DNA of 64,000 nucleotides, taken from Ideonella dechloratans. Its GTDB lineage: Bacteria; Pseudomonadota; Gammaproteobacteria; Burkholderiales; Burkholderiaceae_C. The stretch's first letter is position 1, and every line of letters begins with the position of its first letter. Positions 8,516-17,080 of the stretch are shown here, piece after piece. Below the pieces are notes generated by a model, which saw only the letters and a list, made by a program, of their open reading frames with translations, was not told where the DNA came from and searched no databases. The position numbers were made by a program, and so were the translations under genes. The stretch lies in the NCBI RefSeq assembly GCF_021049305.1, contig NZ_CP088081.1:620001-684000 (forward strand), read 5' to 3'.

Positions 8516-9400
8516 ATGATCTCCATGGATGGTGTGCCCTCGGTTCTCATTGCGAAGAACCAATCCTGGGTGCGCAAGCAGGCGCAGGCGCTGGTGCGCC
8601 ATCTGCCTGCCAACGTGGAGCGCGCCGATCTGATCCAGGTCGGCCTGATCGCCGTGGCGCAGGCCGCCGTCACCTTCGAATGGGAGGGTGATCGCGAATC
8701 CGAAGAGGCCCAGCAGGCCTTCGTGCGCTACGCGCGCATGCGCGTGAAGGGCGCGATGCTCGACGAGCTGCGCCAGATGGACTTCCTTTCCCGCGGGGAA
8801 CGTCGCAAGATCAAGATCATCCAGATCGCGCGTGAGCGCTATCGCAGCCGGCACGGCAAGGAACCCTCCCTGGCCGCGCTGACCGAGCTGACCGAGCTGG
8901 ACATGGACGAGGTGCAGGCGCTGCTGCAGGCCGACCAGATGGGCCGCAACCAGAGCAGCCTGGACGACGAGCCCGACGACGCCAGCCACCGCCACCACCC
9001 GGCCACGCCGCAGGAAGAGGTGGAGGCGCGGGTGGACACCGGCATTGTGCTGCGCCGCCTGGAGCAGTTCTTCGCCGAACTGCCCGAGCGGGAGCGCCTG
9101 GTGATCGAGTCCTACCTGGGCGTCGGCCTGACGCCGGTGGAGGTGGCCAAGTCCCTCAAGGTCACACCGTCCCGGGTGTCCCAGATCTACCACTCGGTGG
9201 TGCGCAAGGCGGCAGCCCATTTCGCCGAGCCGCCGCGCCAGCGCGCCCTGGACCGCTACCCCGACAAGCAGTCCGCCGCCTTCCAGGAGCTCATCGTCCA
9301 GCGCGAGCGCGAGCTGGCCCGCTCGCCGGCCGGCAGCTGGGGCGAACTCATGGAGAAGGTGCTCTCGCGCGCTCCGGTCGATCCTGTCACCGACGCCTGA
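8516..9400 (+). CDS. FliA/WhiG-type sigma-70 family factor, not in a flagellar cluster
   Basis: 294 residues. Region 2 lies at about 38–90 (RADLIQVGLIAVAQA, YARMRVKGAMLDELRQMD, typical of sigma-28), region 3 at about 91–140, and region 4 with its helix-turn-helix at about 185–235 (LPERERLVIESYL, TPVEVAKSLKVTPSRVSQI). An acidic/His linker lies at 148–165, and roughly 57 residues continue past region 4.2, where FliA usually ends near 240. No flagellar or anti-sigma (FlgM) gene is in the window, so its regulon is unknown. The start is the first ATG; a second ATG three codons later is possible, and the ribosome binding site is weak. Confidence 0.85.
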   Translation: MISMDGVPSVLIAKNQSWVRKQAQALVRHLPANVERADLIQVGLIAVAQAAVTFEWEGDRESEEAQQAFVRYARMRVKGAMLDELRQMDFLSRGERRKIKIIQIARERYRSRHGKEPSLAALTELTELDMDEVQALLQADQMGRNQSSLDDEPDDASHRHHPATPQEEVEARVDTGIVLRRLEQFFAELPERERLVIESYLGVGLTPVEVAKSLKVTPSRVSQIYHSVVRKAAAHFAEPPRQRALDRYPDKQSAAFQELIVQRERELARSPAGSWGELMEKVLSRAPVDPVTDA

Positions 9401-9485
9401 TCGGTCGAAGTCGGCGAGCCCGACAGACCCCGGGGGCATGGCGGGCCGATAATCCCCCGGACCGACTGACAGCGATGGACCCGCG

Positions 9486-10256
9486 ATGAGTTTTCTGGCG
9501 ATCGATATCGGCAACACGCGGCTGAAGTGGGCGCTCTACGCCTCGCCTCAGCCGGGCGCCGCTGTGCTGGCCCAGGGGGCGGTGTTCCTCGAGAACATCG
9601 ACGTGCTGGCCGAGCAGGACTGGCGGTCACTGCCGGTGCCGTCCTCCATGCTGGGCTGTGTCGTCGCCGGCGAGGCGGTGCGCCGTCGAGTCGAAGAGCA
9701 ACTGGAACTCTGGGACCTGACGCCGCGCTGGGTGGTGCCTTCGGCCCACGAGGCGGGCGTGACCAATGGCTACGACCACCCGATGCGCCTGGGCGCCGAC
9801 CGCTGGGTGGCGCTGATCGGCGCCCGCGGCCACATGCTCGCCCGTGGGCCGGCGCGGCCGGTGGTGGTGGTGATGGTGGGCACGGCCGTGACGGTCGATG
9901 CCCTGGACCGTGACGGCCGCTTCCTGGGCGGGCTGATCCTGCCGGGTCACGGCATCATGCTGCGCGCCCTGGAAAGCGGCACGGCCGGCCTGCGGGTGCC
10001 CACCGGCGAGGTGGTGCCCTTTCCGGCCAACACCTCCGACGCCCTGACCAGCGGCGGCACCTATGCCATCACCGGCGCGATCGCCCGCATGCGCCGGCAC
10101 CTGGCCGAGCACAGCGATGGCGAAGAGCCGATGCTGCTGATGACCGGCGGCGCCGGTTGGAAGGTGGCACCCTACCTGGACATGCCCCACGAGCTCGTGG
10201 AGTCACTCATCTTTGACGGGTTGCTGCAGATCCAGTCCCACCGCCTGGCCCTGTGA
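9486..10256 (+). CDS. coaX: Type III pantothenate kinase
   Basis: Phosphorylates pantothenate, the first step of coenzyme A synthesis. 256 residues with the CoaX motifs: phosphate loop DIGNTRLKW at 7, GADRW at 103–107 with catalytic D105, GTAVTVD at 132–138 and GGLILPG at about 148. This ATPase-superfamily kinase is unrelated to CoaA and insensitive to CoA feedback. It follows the sigma factor by 85 bases on the same strand. Its last 54 bases overlap, tail to tail, the 3' end of the ion-channel gene. Confidence 0.96.
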   Translation: MSFLAIDIGNTRLKWALYASPQPGAAVLAQGAVFLENIDVLAEQDWRSLPVPSSMLGCVVAGEAVRRRVEEQLELWDLTPRWVVPSAHEAGVTNGYDHPMRLGADRWVALIGARGHMLARGPARPVVVVMVGTAVTVDALDRDGRFLGGLILPGHGIMLRALESGTAGLRVPTGEVVPFPANTSDALTSGGTYAITGAIARMRRHLAEHSDGEEPMLLMTGGAGWKVAPYLDMPHELVESLIFDGLLQIQSHRLAL

Positions 10257-11108
10257 GCCGGGGGCGGCGGCGGGAGGGTGGCTCTCCACATAGCGGCTCA
10301 CCTCGTTGCGCAGGGCGGCCAGTTCCCGCCGCAGCAGTGTCATTTCGTGGCGCATGTCGTGGATGATCTCGCGCTCGATCAGCCGCTCCTCGGTTTCCAC
10401 CCATTTGGTGGCGATGGCCGCGGTGACCAGCGTGAGCACGCCGAAGCCCAGCAGCACGACGAAGACCGAAAAAATCTTCGAGGCGGCCGTGGTGGGCACC
10501 ACATCGCCATAGCCCACCGTGGCCGCCGTCGTGAAGGCCAGCCACATGCCATCGGCCAGCGTGGGCGTGGTGGGTTCCAGCCACCAGAAGCCCAGGCCGC
10601 AGGCCAGCAACACGCCCAGTGACACCGTGAGCAGGTAGGTCACCCCGCCGCGGGTGACCAGATGCTGCTGCGCCCAGACCATGCGCAGCAGGGTGAGGAA
10701 GGCCACCAGCAGGCGCAGGCCCAGGGCCAGGGTGGAGCTGCGGCTGCCGGGGATGAAGGCGGCCGCCAGCAGGCCCAGCACCAATGCAATATCGGTCGGA
10801 TTGGCCAGCAGGTGGGCCAGCGGGCGACGGGTGTACCAGCTGACATGGGTGAGCCCGGCGCCCACCACCATGGCGGCCACCAGGTAGGCCATGTCGGCCA
10901 GCTGGGAGGGACGGTCCTGCAGCAGTTCGGCGTAGAAGGCCGGGATGGTGCAGACCAGCACCGCCATGATCGGCCAGCGCCAGGCCTGCTCGATGCGATG
11001 GGCCCGGGGGTTGTCCGGGGCCACCGGGCTCAGGCCCCAGCCGGCGACGCGGTCGACGAAGCTCTGGGAATCCGGCGAAGGCACTGACGGGGAGGGCGGG
11101 CGTGGCAT
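10203..11108 (-). CDS. Potassium-channel-like membrane protein
   Basis: 301 residues. About four N-terminal hydrophobic helices (45–62, 72–88, 105–119, 126–145) precede a pore module: helix at 157–177, selectivity filter TVGYGD at 197–202, last helix at 211–235. A charged helix of coiled-coil character (238–275, [17 protein letters not shown]) ends the protein, with no RCK/TrkA-N domain. The layout resembles six-helix Kv-like bacterial channels, but no regular Arg voltage-sensor pattern is obvious, so gating is uncertain. The gene converges on and overlaps coaX. Confidence 0.88.
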   Translation of the reverse strand: MPRPPSPSVPSPDSQSFVDRVAGWGLSPVAPDNPRAHRIEQAWRWPIMAVLVCTIPAFYAELLQDRPSQLADMAYLVAAMVVGAGLTHVSWYTRRPLAHLLANPTDIALVLGLLAAAFIPGSRSSTLALGLRLLVAFLTLLRMVWAQQHLVTRGGVTYLLTVSLGVLLACGLGFWWLEPTTPTLADGMWLAFTTAATVGYGDVVPTTAASKIFSVFVVLLGFGVLTLVTAAIATKWVETEERLIEREIIHDMRHEMTLLRRELAALRNEVSRYVESHPPAAAPGSQGQAVGLDLQQPVKDE

Positions 11109-11163
11109 GCGACGAGCCTAGGGCAGGCGGGCGGCCCGCCGGCTTGCGCCCGGTCAAGCCCCC

Positions 11164-12537
11164 TCAGAGGATGTAACGCGACAGATCCTCATTGTGGGCC
11201 AGCTCGCCCAGCTTGGCACCCACCGCGGCCGCGTCCAGCGTGACCGTCTGGCCGGCATGGCGGGGGGCGTCGAAGCTGATCTCGTCGAGCAGGCGTTCCA
11301 TCACCGTGGCCAGGCGACGCGCGCCGATGTTCTCGGTGCGCTCGTTGACCTCGTAGGCGATCTCGGCCAGTCGGCGGATGCCGTCCGGCGCGATCTCCAG
11401 CGTGACGCCTTCGGTGGCCAGCAGGGCCTGGTACTGGCGCACCAGGTTGGCATGGGTGCTCGAGAGGATGGCCTGGAAATCGTCCACCGACAGGGCCTGC
11501 AACTCGACCCGGATCGGGAAGCGGCCCTGCAGTTCGGGGATCAGGTCGCTGGGCTTGGAGAGGTGGAAGGCGCCCGAGGCGATGAACAGGATGTGGTCGG
11601 TCTTGACCATGCCGTGCTTGGTCTGCACGGTCGTGCCCTCGACCAGGGGCAGCAGGTCGCGCTGCACGCCTTGGCGCGAGACATCGCTGCCCTGGGTGTT
11701 GCTGCGGGTGGCCACCTTGTCGATCTCGTCGATGAAGACGATGCCGTTCTGCTCGGCGTTGTGCAGCGCGCGCGCCTTGATGTCGTCCTCGTTGACCAGC
11801 TTGCCCGCTTCCTCGTCGGTCAGCTGGCGCAGGGCCTCGGCCACCTTGAGCTTGCGCTGGGTCTTCTTGGCCGTGCCCATCTGCGAGAACAGGCCCTTGA
11901 GCTGCTCGGCCATCTCCTCCATGCCGGGCGGGGTGACGATGTCGACGTTGGCCCGGGTCTCGGCCAGTTCCAGCTCGATCTCCTTGTCGTCCAGCGCGCC
12001 TTCGCGCAGGCGCTTGCGCATGATCTGGCGGGCGGTGTTGTCCGGGGCCGGGGCGGCGGAGGCGGCAAAACCGAACTCGGCGCCGCCATGGCGCGGCGGG
12101 GGCACCAGGATGTCCAGGATGCGCTCCTCGGCGGCTTCCTCGGCGCGCATGCGGTGGCGCCGGATGGCGGCGTCGCGCTCCTGCTTGATGGCCACCTCCA
12201 TCAGGTCGCGGACGATGGTGTCCACGTCCTTGCCCACATAGCCCACCTCGGTGAACTTGGTGGCCTCCACCTTGATGAAGGGGGCGTCGGCCAGCTGGGC
12301 CAGGCGGCGGGCGATCTCGGTCTTGCCTACGCCGGTCGGGCCGATCATCAGGATGTTCTTGGGCGTGATCTCCGCGCGCAGCTTGGGCTCGACCTGCTGG
12401 CGCCGCCAGCGGTTGCGCAAGGCGATGGCCACCGCGCGCTTGGCGGCGTTCTGGCCGACGATGTGGCGGTCCAGTTCGGAGACGATCTCCTGCGGCGTCA
12501 TCATCGAGGGGGTGTCGGGCGTGGTGTCCGTGCTCAT
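11164..12537 (-). CDS. hslU: ATP-dependent protease ATPase subunit HslU
   Basis: AAA+ unfoldase that feeds proteins into the HslV peptidase. 457 residues with Walker A GPTGVGKT at 66–73, pore loop GYVG at 99–102, the family I-domain insert at about 110–240, Walker B (IVFIDEIDK, near 270) and sensor/arginine motifs. The extreme C-terminus EDLSRYIL is the tail that inserts between HslV subunits. Its start overlaps the hslV stop by four bases (ATGA), coupling the subunits. Expression should follow the heat-shock promoter upstream of hslV. Confidence 0.98.
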   Translation of the reverse strand: MSTDTTPDTPSMMTPQEIVSELDRHIVGQNAAKRAVAIALRNRWRRQQVEPKLRAEITPKNILMIGPTGVGKTEIARRLAQLADAPFIKVEATKFTEVGYVGKDVDTIVRDLMEVAIKQERDAAIRRHRMRAEEAAEERILDILVPPPRHGGAEFGFAASAAPAPDNTARQIMRKRLREGALDDKEIELELAETRANVDIVTPPGMEEMAEQLKGLFSQMGTAKKTQRKLKVAEALRQLTDEEAGKLVNEDDIKARALHNAEQNGIVFIDEIDKVATRSNTQGSDVSRQGVQRDLLPLVEGTTVQTKHGMVKTDHILFIASGAFHLSKPSDLIPELQGRFPIRVELQALSVDDFQAILSSTHANLVRQYQALLATEGVTLEIAPDGIRRLAEIAYEVNERTENIGARRLATVMERLLDEISFDAPRHAGQTVTLDAAAVGAKLGELAHNEDLSRYIL

Positions 12538-13085
12538 TCCAGCACCTCGATCGTGTGGTTCTGGTTGGTGTAGATGCAGATGTCGCCGGCAATCTCCAGC
12601 GACTTCTTGACGATGGTCGGGGCGTCCAGATCGGAATGCAGCAGCAGCGCCTTGGCGGCCGCTTGGGCGTAGGCGCCGCCCGAGCCGATGGCCACCAGAC
12701 CCAGCTCCGGCTCCAGCACATCGCCGTTGCCGGTGATGATCAGGGAGGCGTCGCGGTCGGCCACGGCGAGCATGGCCTCCAGGTTGCGCAGCACCTTGTC
12801 GGTGCGCCAGTCGCGGGTGAGCTCGATGGCCGCGCGCACCAGGTGGCCGGAGTGCTTCTCCAGCTTGGATTCGAAACGCTCGAACAGTGTGAAGGCGTCG
12901 GCCGTGGCGCCGGCAAAGCCGGCCAGCACCTTGTCATGGTGGAGCTTGCGGACCTTGCGCGCGCTGGACTTGACGACGGTGTGGCCCAGGGTGACCTGGC
13001 CGTCGCCGCCCAGGGCCACCTGCCAGCGCCCGTCGGGCAGCTGGCGGCGCACGCTGAGGATGGTGGTGCCGTGGTAGGTGTTCAT
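12534..13085 (-). CDS. hslV: ATP-dependent protease peptidase subunit HslV
   Basis: Threonine peptidase of the HslUV complex, 183 residues. The sequence MNTYHG precedes TTILSVRR, so autoprocessing exposes Thr7 as catalytic nucleophile; a six-residue propeptide of this kind is common in Burkholderiales. The GGDGQVTLG and KVRKL motifs and [11 protein letters not shown] near 135 match the family. The first gene of hslVU, coupled to hslU by ATGA. No convincing Shine–Dalgarno precedes the ATG, and the predicted sigma-32 promoter would leave only a few bases of leader. Confidence 0.98.
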   Translation of the reverse strand: MNTYHGTTILSVRRQLPDGRWQVALGGDGQVTLGHTVVKSSARKVRKLHHDKVLAGFAGATADAFTLFERFESKLEKHSGHLVRAAIELTRDWRTDKVLRNLEAMLAVADRDASLIITGNGDVLEPELGLVAIGSGGAYAQAAAKALLLHSDLDAPTIVKKSLEIAGDICIYTNQNHTIEVLE

Positions 13086-13095
13086 CGTCCGACGT

Positions 13096-13123
13096 ACTTG
13101 GGGACGCCGGAGCGGATCTCAAG
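13096..13123 (-). promoter_or_regulatory. Sigma-32-like heat-shock promoter of hslVU
   Basis: On the minus strand CTTGAGA (13117–13123) and CCCCAAGT (13096–13103) are separated by 13 bases, close to the RpoH consensus CTTGAAA–N11-15–CCCCATNT. It lies directly upstream of hslV, a classic heat-shock gene. The -10 element ends only 10 bases before the ATG, implying an almost leaderless transcript. Confidence 0.65.
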
Positions 13124-13147
13124 CCCCCGGGGAGGGGCCGGTGCGGA

Positions 13148-14995
13148 TCAGACCTGGCGCAGCTGCACCGGGGCGTGCTCGATGATGCCCATGGCACGGA
13201 ACATCAGCGCCACCAGGCGGTGCACGTCGGTGAAGCGGATCTGCCGGCCTTCGGCCCGCTTGGCGATGACCCAGTTCAGCAGATCGCCTGCGGCGATGAA
13301 GTCCACCCGGATCAGCAGCGCGCAGGAAATGTGGATCAGTTTCGCTTCGCCCAGGCGGCTGTCCAGCACGCCCAGCAGGGCGCCGATGTCGCCCGACAGC
13401 TGGCCCGAGAGCTCCAGGGTGGTCAGGCTCTGGCTGCCTTCGCCCTCGCCCAGCTCCTGCAGCGTGGTCACGGCTTCGCTGATCACGGACAGGGGCGCCG
13501 CCTGGGTGCTGGCGCCAGCACCATCGAGCCGCACCGCGCAGCGTGTCTTCTCCCAGCTCGGCGGAGACACCTCGTAGGTGACGCAGTAGTCGATGGCCAC
13601 CTCGTCGAACTGGTCGGGCCGGTTCACCAGGCGCAAGGCTTCCATGCGCGTCATCCAGTAGGCCGGATCGGCATCGCGCATGCCCACCGGTGCGGCTTCC
13701 TGGAGGACCTGGAACAGGCGGTCCGTGCCCAGCCAGCGCATCTGCAAGGGCTGCCGCGCCCAGCCTTGCATCAGGCGATAGAGCCGGGCGGCCGCGTCGG
13801 CATCCAGGTGGGCGAGCCGGGTCCAGTCCAGGGCCCAGGGCTGGGGCAGCTGCAGGGTCTGGGAATCGAGCTGGGCCACCCCGTCCACATCCAGGTCGGC
13901 CGGGCAGACCCAGGCCACCATCTGGACCTCGCTGGCGTGGCCGCGCGCCGGCGCGGCCGTGGCCTCGGCCACCAGCTGGGGCAGCGAATACCACTGCGGC
14001 GCCGAGCGCTGCAGCTGCATCACGTAGTCGTTGGTCAGGCTGTCGAAATTGGCCTGCTGACCGGTGGCGCGGTAGAAGTCGAACAGCACCAGCCAGGTGT
14101 CGTTGTGGCCATGCCGCAGGCCGTTGGCGCCGGTCAGCTGACGCAGCGCCCGCTCGCACAGGGCGAAGTCGGCATTCGCGAAGGCGATGACCGCCTCGTC
14201 CAGTTCCTGGTCATGGGAGATCTCGCTGACCTCCATGTCCGGCACATGCCCCTGACCGATCGGTTGGCCGGCCGCAGCGGGCGCTGGCGCAGGCGAGGGG
14301 GTCGCCGGTGCGGCGGGCGAGGGCGTCGGGCTGGCGGCGCTGGCGCCGCCGGAAGCGCTCGAGGCGCGTGCCGGCAGGGGTTCCAGCGGGGGCGGCAGGG
14401 TGTCGTGAAGCACCGGCACGGTGATGCCGGGCGGCAGCCCCGGGGGCAATGGCTCGCCGGCCTTGGGCAGGCCTGTCTCATGCCAGTCCACCATCGGGCG
14501 GGTGGCATCGTCGTTGTGCATGGGCACGGGCGCCGGGGTGGCCAGCTGGCGCACCGGCGCGCTGGGCGGCGGCAAGGGGGTGCTCAGGGTGGGCGGCGGG
14601 GCCACGCCCTTGGGCATGCGGGCGCCTGCGCTGCCCGCCATGCCCACCATCTGGCGCTCGATGGCGTCGATCTTGGCCTTGACGCTGCGGTCGGGGCCGC
14701 CTGGCAGCTGGGTGGCCTTGACGTCGCTGTCGTCGATGCGGGAGGAGGCACTCAAGGCCTGGGCCTGCTCGGCGTTGAGGCCCTCGCGGCGGATGCGCCG
14801 CAGCATGTCCAGCTCGCGCTTGCGCACGAAATCGTTGCGCCGCTTGCGCTCGATCATGGCCTTGAGCTCGGCCTTCTCGACGTCGGCAAACTGGCTGGAG
14901 GCCGCGTCCGGCGGGCGGCTGATCAGCTCGCGCGCCGGGTGCGCGACCATCTTGACCATGCGGCGAAACACGCCGTCTCCGTTACCGCTGGCCAT
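13148..14995 (-). CDS. Large protein with C-terminal STAS domain, function unknown
   Basis: 615 residues without a signal peptide. A charged N-terminal helical region (about 35–80, rich in Lys/Arg/Glu) leads to a long Pro/Ala-rich low-complexity linker (about 120–240). A helical, TPR-like segment follows (270–340, with DEAVIAFANADFALCERAL), and the last 110 residues form a STAS-like domain (LSGQLSGDIGALLG, GEAKLIHISCALLIRVDF). STAS domains bind partners or nucleotides in anti-anti-sigma factors, but the usual phospho-Ser is not evident. It sits between dksA and hslV, an arrangement I recall from other Burkholderiales. The function is not recognised; a cytoplasmic scaffold is one guess. Confidence 0.75.
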   Translation of the reverse strand: MASGNGDGVFRRMVKMVAHPARELISRPPDAASSQFADVEKAELKAMIERKRRNDFVRKRELDMLRRIRREGLNAEQAQALSASSRIDDSDVKATQLPGGPDRSVKAKIDAIERQMVGMAGSAGARMPKGVAPPPTLSTPLPPPSAPVRQLATPAPVPMHNDDATRPMVDWHETGLPKAGEPLPPGLPPGITVPVLHDTLPPPLEPLPARASSASGGASAASPTPSPAAPATPSPAPAPAAAGQPIGQGHVPDMEVSEISHDQELDEAVIAFANADFALCERALRQLTGANGLRHGHNDTWLVLFDFYRATGQQANFDSLTNDYVMQLQRSAPQWYSLPQLVAEATAAPARGHASEVQMVAWVCPADLDVDGVAQLDSQTLQLPQPWALDWTRLAHLDADAAARLYRLMQGWARQPLQMRWLGTDRLFQVLQEAAPVGMRDADPAYWMTRMEALRLVNRPDQFDEVAIDYCVTYEVSPPSWEKTRCAVRLDGAGASTQAAPLSVISEAVTTLQELGEGEGSQSLTTLELSGQLSGDIGALLGVLDSRLGEAKLIHISCALLIRVDFIAAGDLLNWVIAKRAEGRQIRFTDVHRLVALMFRAMGIIEHAPVQLRQV

Positions 14996-15028
14996 GGATC
15001 CTGCCTTGCTGCTGGGGGAAACGGGGCA

Positions 15029-15703
15029 TCAGTCCCCGAACATCTTCTGCTTCAGCTCACGGCGCTGCTGGGCTTCCAGCGACAGCGTGGCGGTCGGTCG
15101 GGCCAGCAGACGGCCCAGGCCGATGGGTTCGCCGGTCTCGTCGCAGTAGCCGTATTCGCCGGACTCGATGCGGGCCAGCGACTGCGAGATCTTCTTGAGC
15201 AGCTTGCGCTCGCGGTCACGGGTGCGCAGCTCCAGGGCGTGTTCTTCCTCGATCGTGGCGCGGTCGGCCGGATCGGGCACGATGGAGGTGTCTTCGCGCA
15301 GGTTCTCGGTGGTCTGGCCGGCGTTGGACAGCAGGTCGTCCTTCAGGGCCTGCAGCCGGGTGCGGAAGAACTCCAGCTGCTTCTCGTTCATGTACTCCGA
15401 ATCCGGCATCGCCAGAAGCTCGGCTTCGGTGAGTTCTCCGCCAGCCTTGGTCTTCCAGGCATTGGCGAGTTTGGGGTCGGCCTTCGTGGCGGTCTTCACT
15501 GCAGTCATGGGTTCGTGTTCAGGTCGGGCCGGGGGAGGCGCTGGGGAAAAACGGTCGTTGAAGCTGGCCGTGGATGCCATGGGCGCAGCAGCAGGGCGCG
15601 GTGCGGCCGATTTCGCGGCGGCCCCCCGGGCGGAGGGCTTCTTGCCGGTGTCTGCCTCGGAGTCGCTGCTCCGGGGCGCCGTCTTGGCCGGTGTCTTGCT
15701 CAC
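15029..15703 (-). CDS. dksA: RNA polymerase-binding transcription factor DksA (Cys-poor form)
   Basis: Binds the RNA polymerase secondary channel and works with ppGpp. The coiled coil carries DPADRA at its tip (acidic DxxDxA motif, about residue 144), followed by the YGYCDETGEPIGLGRL finger region. Only the first of the four zinc cysteines remains; the others are Thr, Ser and Ala, as in many alpha- and betaproteobacterial DksA proteins. The GTG start with GAGGAG about nine bases upstream gives 224 residues including a Lys/Ala/Pro-rich, probably disordered tail of about 65 residues. An internal ATG at 15508 would give a classical 159-residue DksA but has no good ribosome site. Confidence 0.92.
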   Translation of the reverse strand: MSKTPAKTAPRSSDSEADTGKKPSARGAAAKSAAPRPAAAPMASTASFNDRFSPAPPPARPEHEPMTAVKTATKADPKLANAWKTKAGGELTEAELLAMPDSEYMNEKQLEFFRTRLQALKDDLLSNAGQTTENLREDTSIVPDPADRATIEEEHALELRTRDRERKLLKKISQSLARIESGEYGYCDETGEPIGLGRLLARPTATLSLEAQQRRELKQKMFGD

Positions 15704-15805
15704 GGTCGGGTCTCCTCACCATTGCGCGAGTGAAAGGGCTTTATACCCTTGCCGGACCGGCGGGTTGTGGTTCTCCCACCACTCCCACCATGTTCGGGCG
15801 CGCGG

Positions 15806-15811
15806 ATTGTA
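15806..15811 (-). promoter_or_regulatory. Candidate -10 element upstream of dksA
   Basis: TACAAT on the minus strand about 100 bases before the dksA GTG, inside an otherwise GC-rich stretch; the matching -35 is poor. The leader would also contain a small hairpin AAGGG–tataaag–CCCTT. Weak, positional evidence only. Confidence 0.3.
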
Positions 15812-15852
15812 GCCAGCCTGACCGTGCGTGCGGCTTTCACGCCGCGCGGCGC

Positions 15853-16890
15853 TCAGGCGATGCAGCCTTCCAGGCCCTGCAGCAGGATTTCCTGGGGCAG
15901 GTCGATGCCGATGAACACCATCTTGCTCTCCTTGGCCTCGCCCGGGGCCCATTTCGGTCCCAGGTCGCTGCCCATGAGCTGGTGCACGCCCTGGAAGATC
16001 ACCTTGCGCTCGCTGCCCTTGAGGCACAGCACGCCCTTGTAACGCAGCATCTTGGGGCCGTACACCTGCACGATGGCGCCCAGGAAGTCCTCCAGCTTGG
16101 CCGGCGACAGCGGCTTGCTGGTGCGGAAGACGAAGGACTTCACATCGTCGTCGTGATGGTGGTGGTGCGGGTGGTCGCAGTGCTCGCCATGTTCATGGTC
16201 ATGATCATGGTGATGATGGTCGTGGTCCTCCTCCGCCTTCAGGAAGTCGGGGTCGATGTCCAGCTTGGCGTTGAGGTTGAAGCCCTTGAGGTCGAAGACC
16301 TCGGCGATGGGCACCTCGCCGAAATGCACCCGGCGCTGGGGTGCGCGCGGGTTCATGTGCTTGAGCCGGTGCGACAGGGCCTCGACGGCCTCGTCCTTCA
16401 CCAGGTCGGTCTTGCTGATGAAGATCTGGTCGGCAAAGCCCACCTGGCGGCGCGCCTCCTGGCGGGTGTCGAGCTGCTCGTTGGCGTGCACCGCGTCGAC
16501 CAGGGTCAGGATGGAGTCGAGCTGGAAGCTCTCGGCCACCTCGTCGTCCATGAAGAAGGTCTGGGCGACGGGGCCCGGATCGGCCAGACCGGTGGTCTCG
16601 ATGACGACGCGTTCGAAATCGAGCTCGCCCTTGCGGCGGCGCTGGGCCAGGTCCGACAGGGTGCTGCGCAGGTCTTCGCGGATGGTGCAGCAGACGCAGC
16701 CGTTGCTCAGCTGGATGATCTGCTCCTGGGTGTCGGACACGAGGATGTCGTTGTCGATGTTCTCCGCGCCGAACTCGTTTTCGATCACGGCGATCTTCTG
16801 GCCATGGGCTTCGGACAGCACCCGCTTGAGCAGCGTGGTCTTGCCGGAGCCGAGAAAACCGGTGAGGATGGTGGCGGGAATGAGGGACAT
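15853..16890 (-). CDS. CobW/COG0523-family GTPase with His-rich metal-binding loop
   Basis: 345 residues from an ATG directly before the P-loop region (MSLIPATILTGFLGSGKTT); the open frame upstream is non-coding in character. G1 motif GFLGSGKTT at 11–19, the metal-binding GCVCC at 64–68, switch ETTGLADP near 99, and SKTDLV guanine-recognition motif near 159. A His/Asp run at about 222–247 holds some 15 His, and a CobW C-terminal domain follows. These GTPases insert metals, often zinc or cobalt, into client proteins. A zinc chaperone is likely but no Zur box or client is evident. It is divergent from the CorC gene, with 190 bases between. Confidence 0.92.
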   Translation of the reverse strand: MSLIPATILTGFLGSGKTTLLKRVLSEAHGQKIAVIENEFGAENIDNDILVSDTQEQIIQLSNGCVCCTIREDLRSTLSDLAQRRRKGELDFERVVIETTGLADPGPVAQTFFMDDEVAESFQLDSILTLVDAVHANEQLDTRQEARRQVGFADQIFISKTDLVKDEAVEALSHRLKHMNPRAPQRRVHFGEVPIAEVFDLKGFNLNAKLDIDPDFLKAEEDHDHHHHDHDHEHGEHCDHPHHHHHDDDVKSFVFRTSKPLSPAKLEDFLGAIVQVYGPKMLRYKGVLCLKGSERKVIFQGVHQLMGSDLGPKWAPGEAKESKMVFIGIDLPQEILLQGLEGCIA

Positions 16891-17080
16891 GGAAGCAGGA
16901 CTCCGTGGAGAGGCCGCGGGCAGGGTTCTGCCGGTGGCCCACTGTCGATTTTTCGGCGATGTTCCGCGGCGATTTCCTTCGGGAAGGCACCGCAAGAGGC
17001 CGGACACTCTCGACCATGCCTCAAGACCTGTCAAGCGGATCGAGTATTCTTGACCCTCCTTCACTGCCGGCACAAGCGAC

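Noticed and set aside
16150..16230. CAT/GTG-rich run resembling a simple repeat
   Set aside because: It encodes the His-rich loop of the CobW protein.
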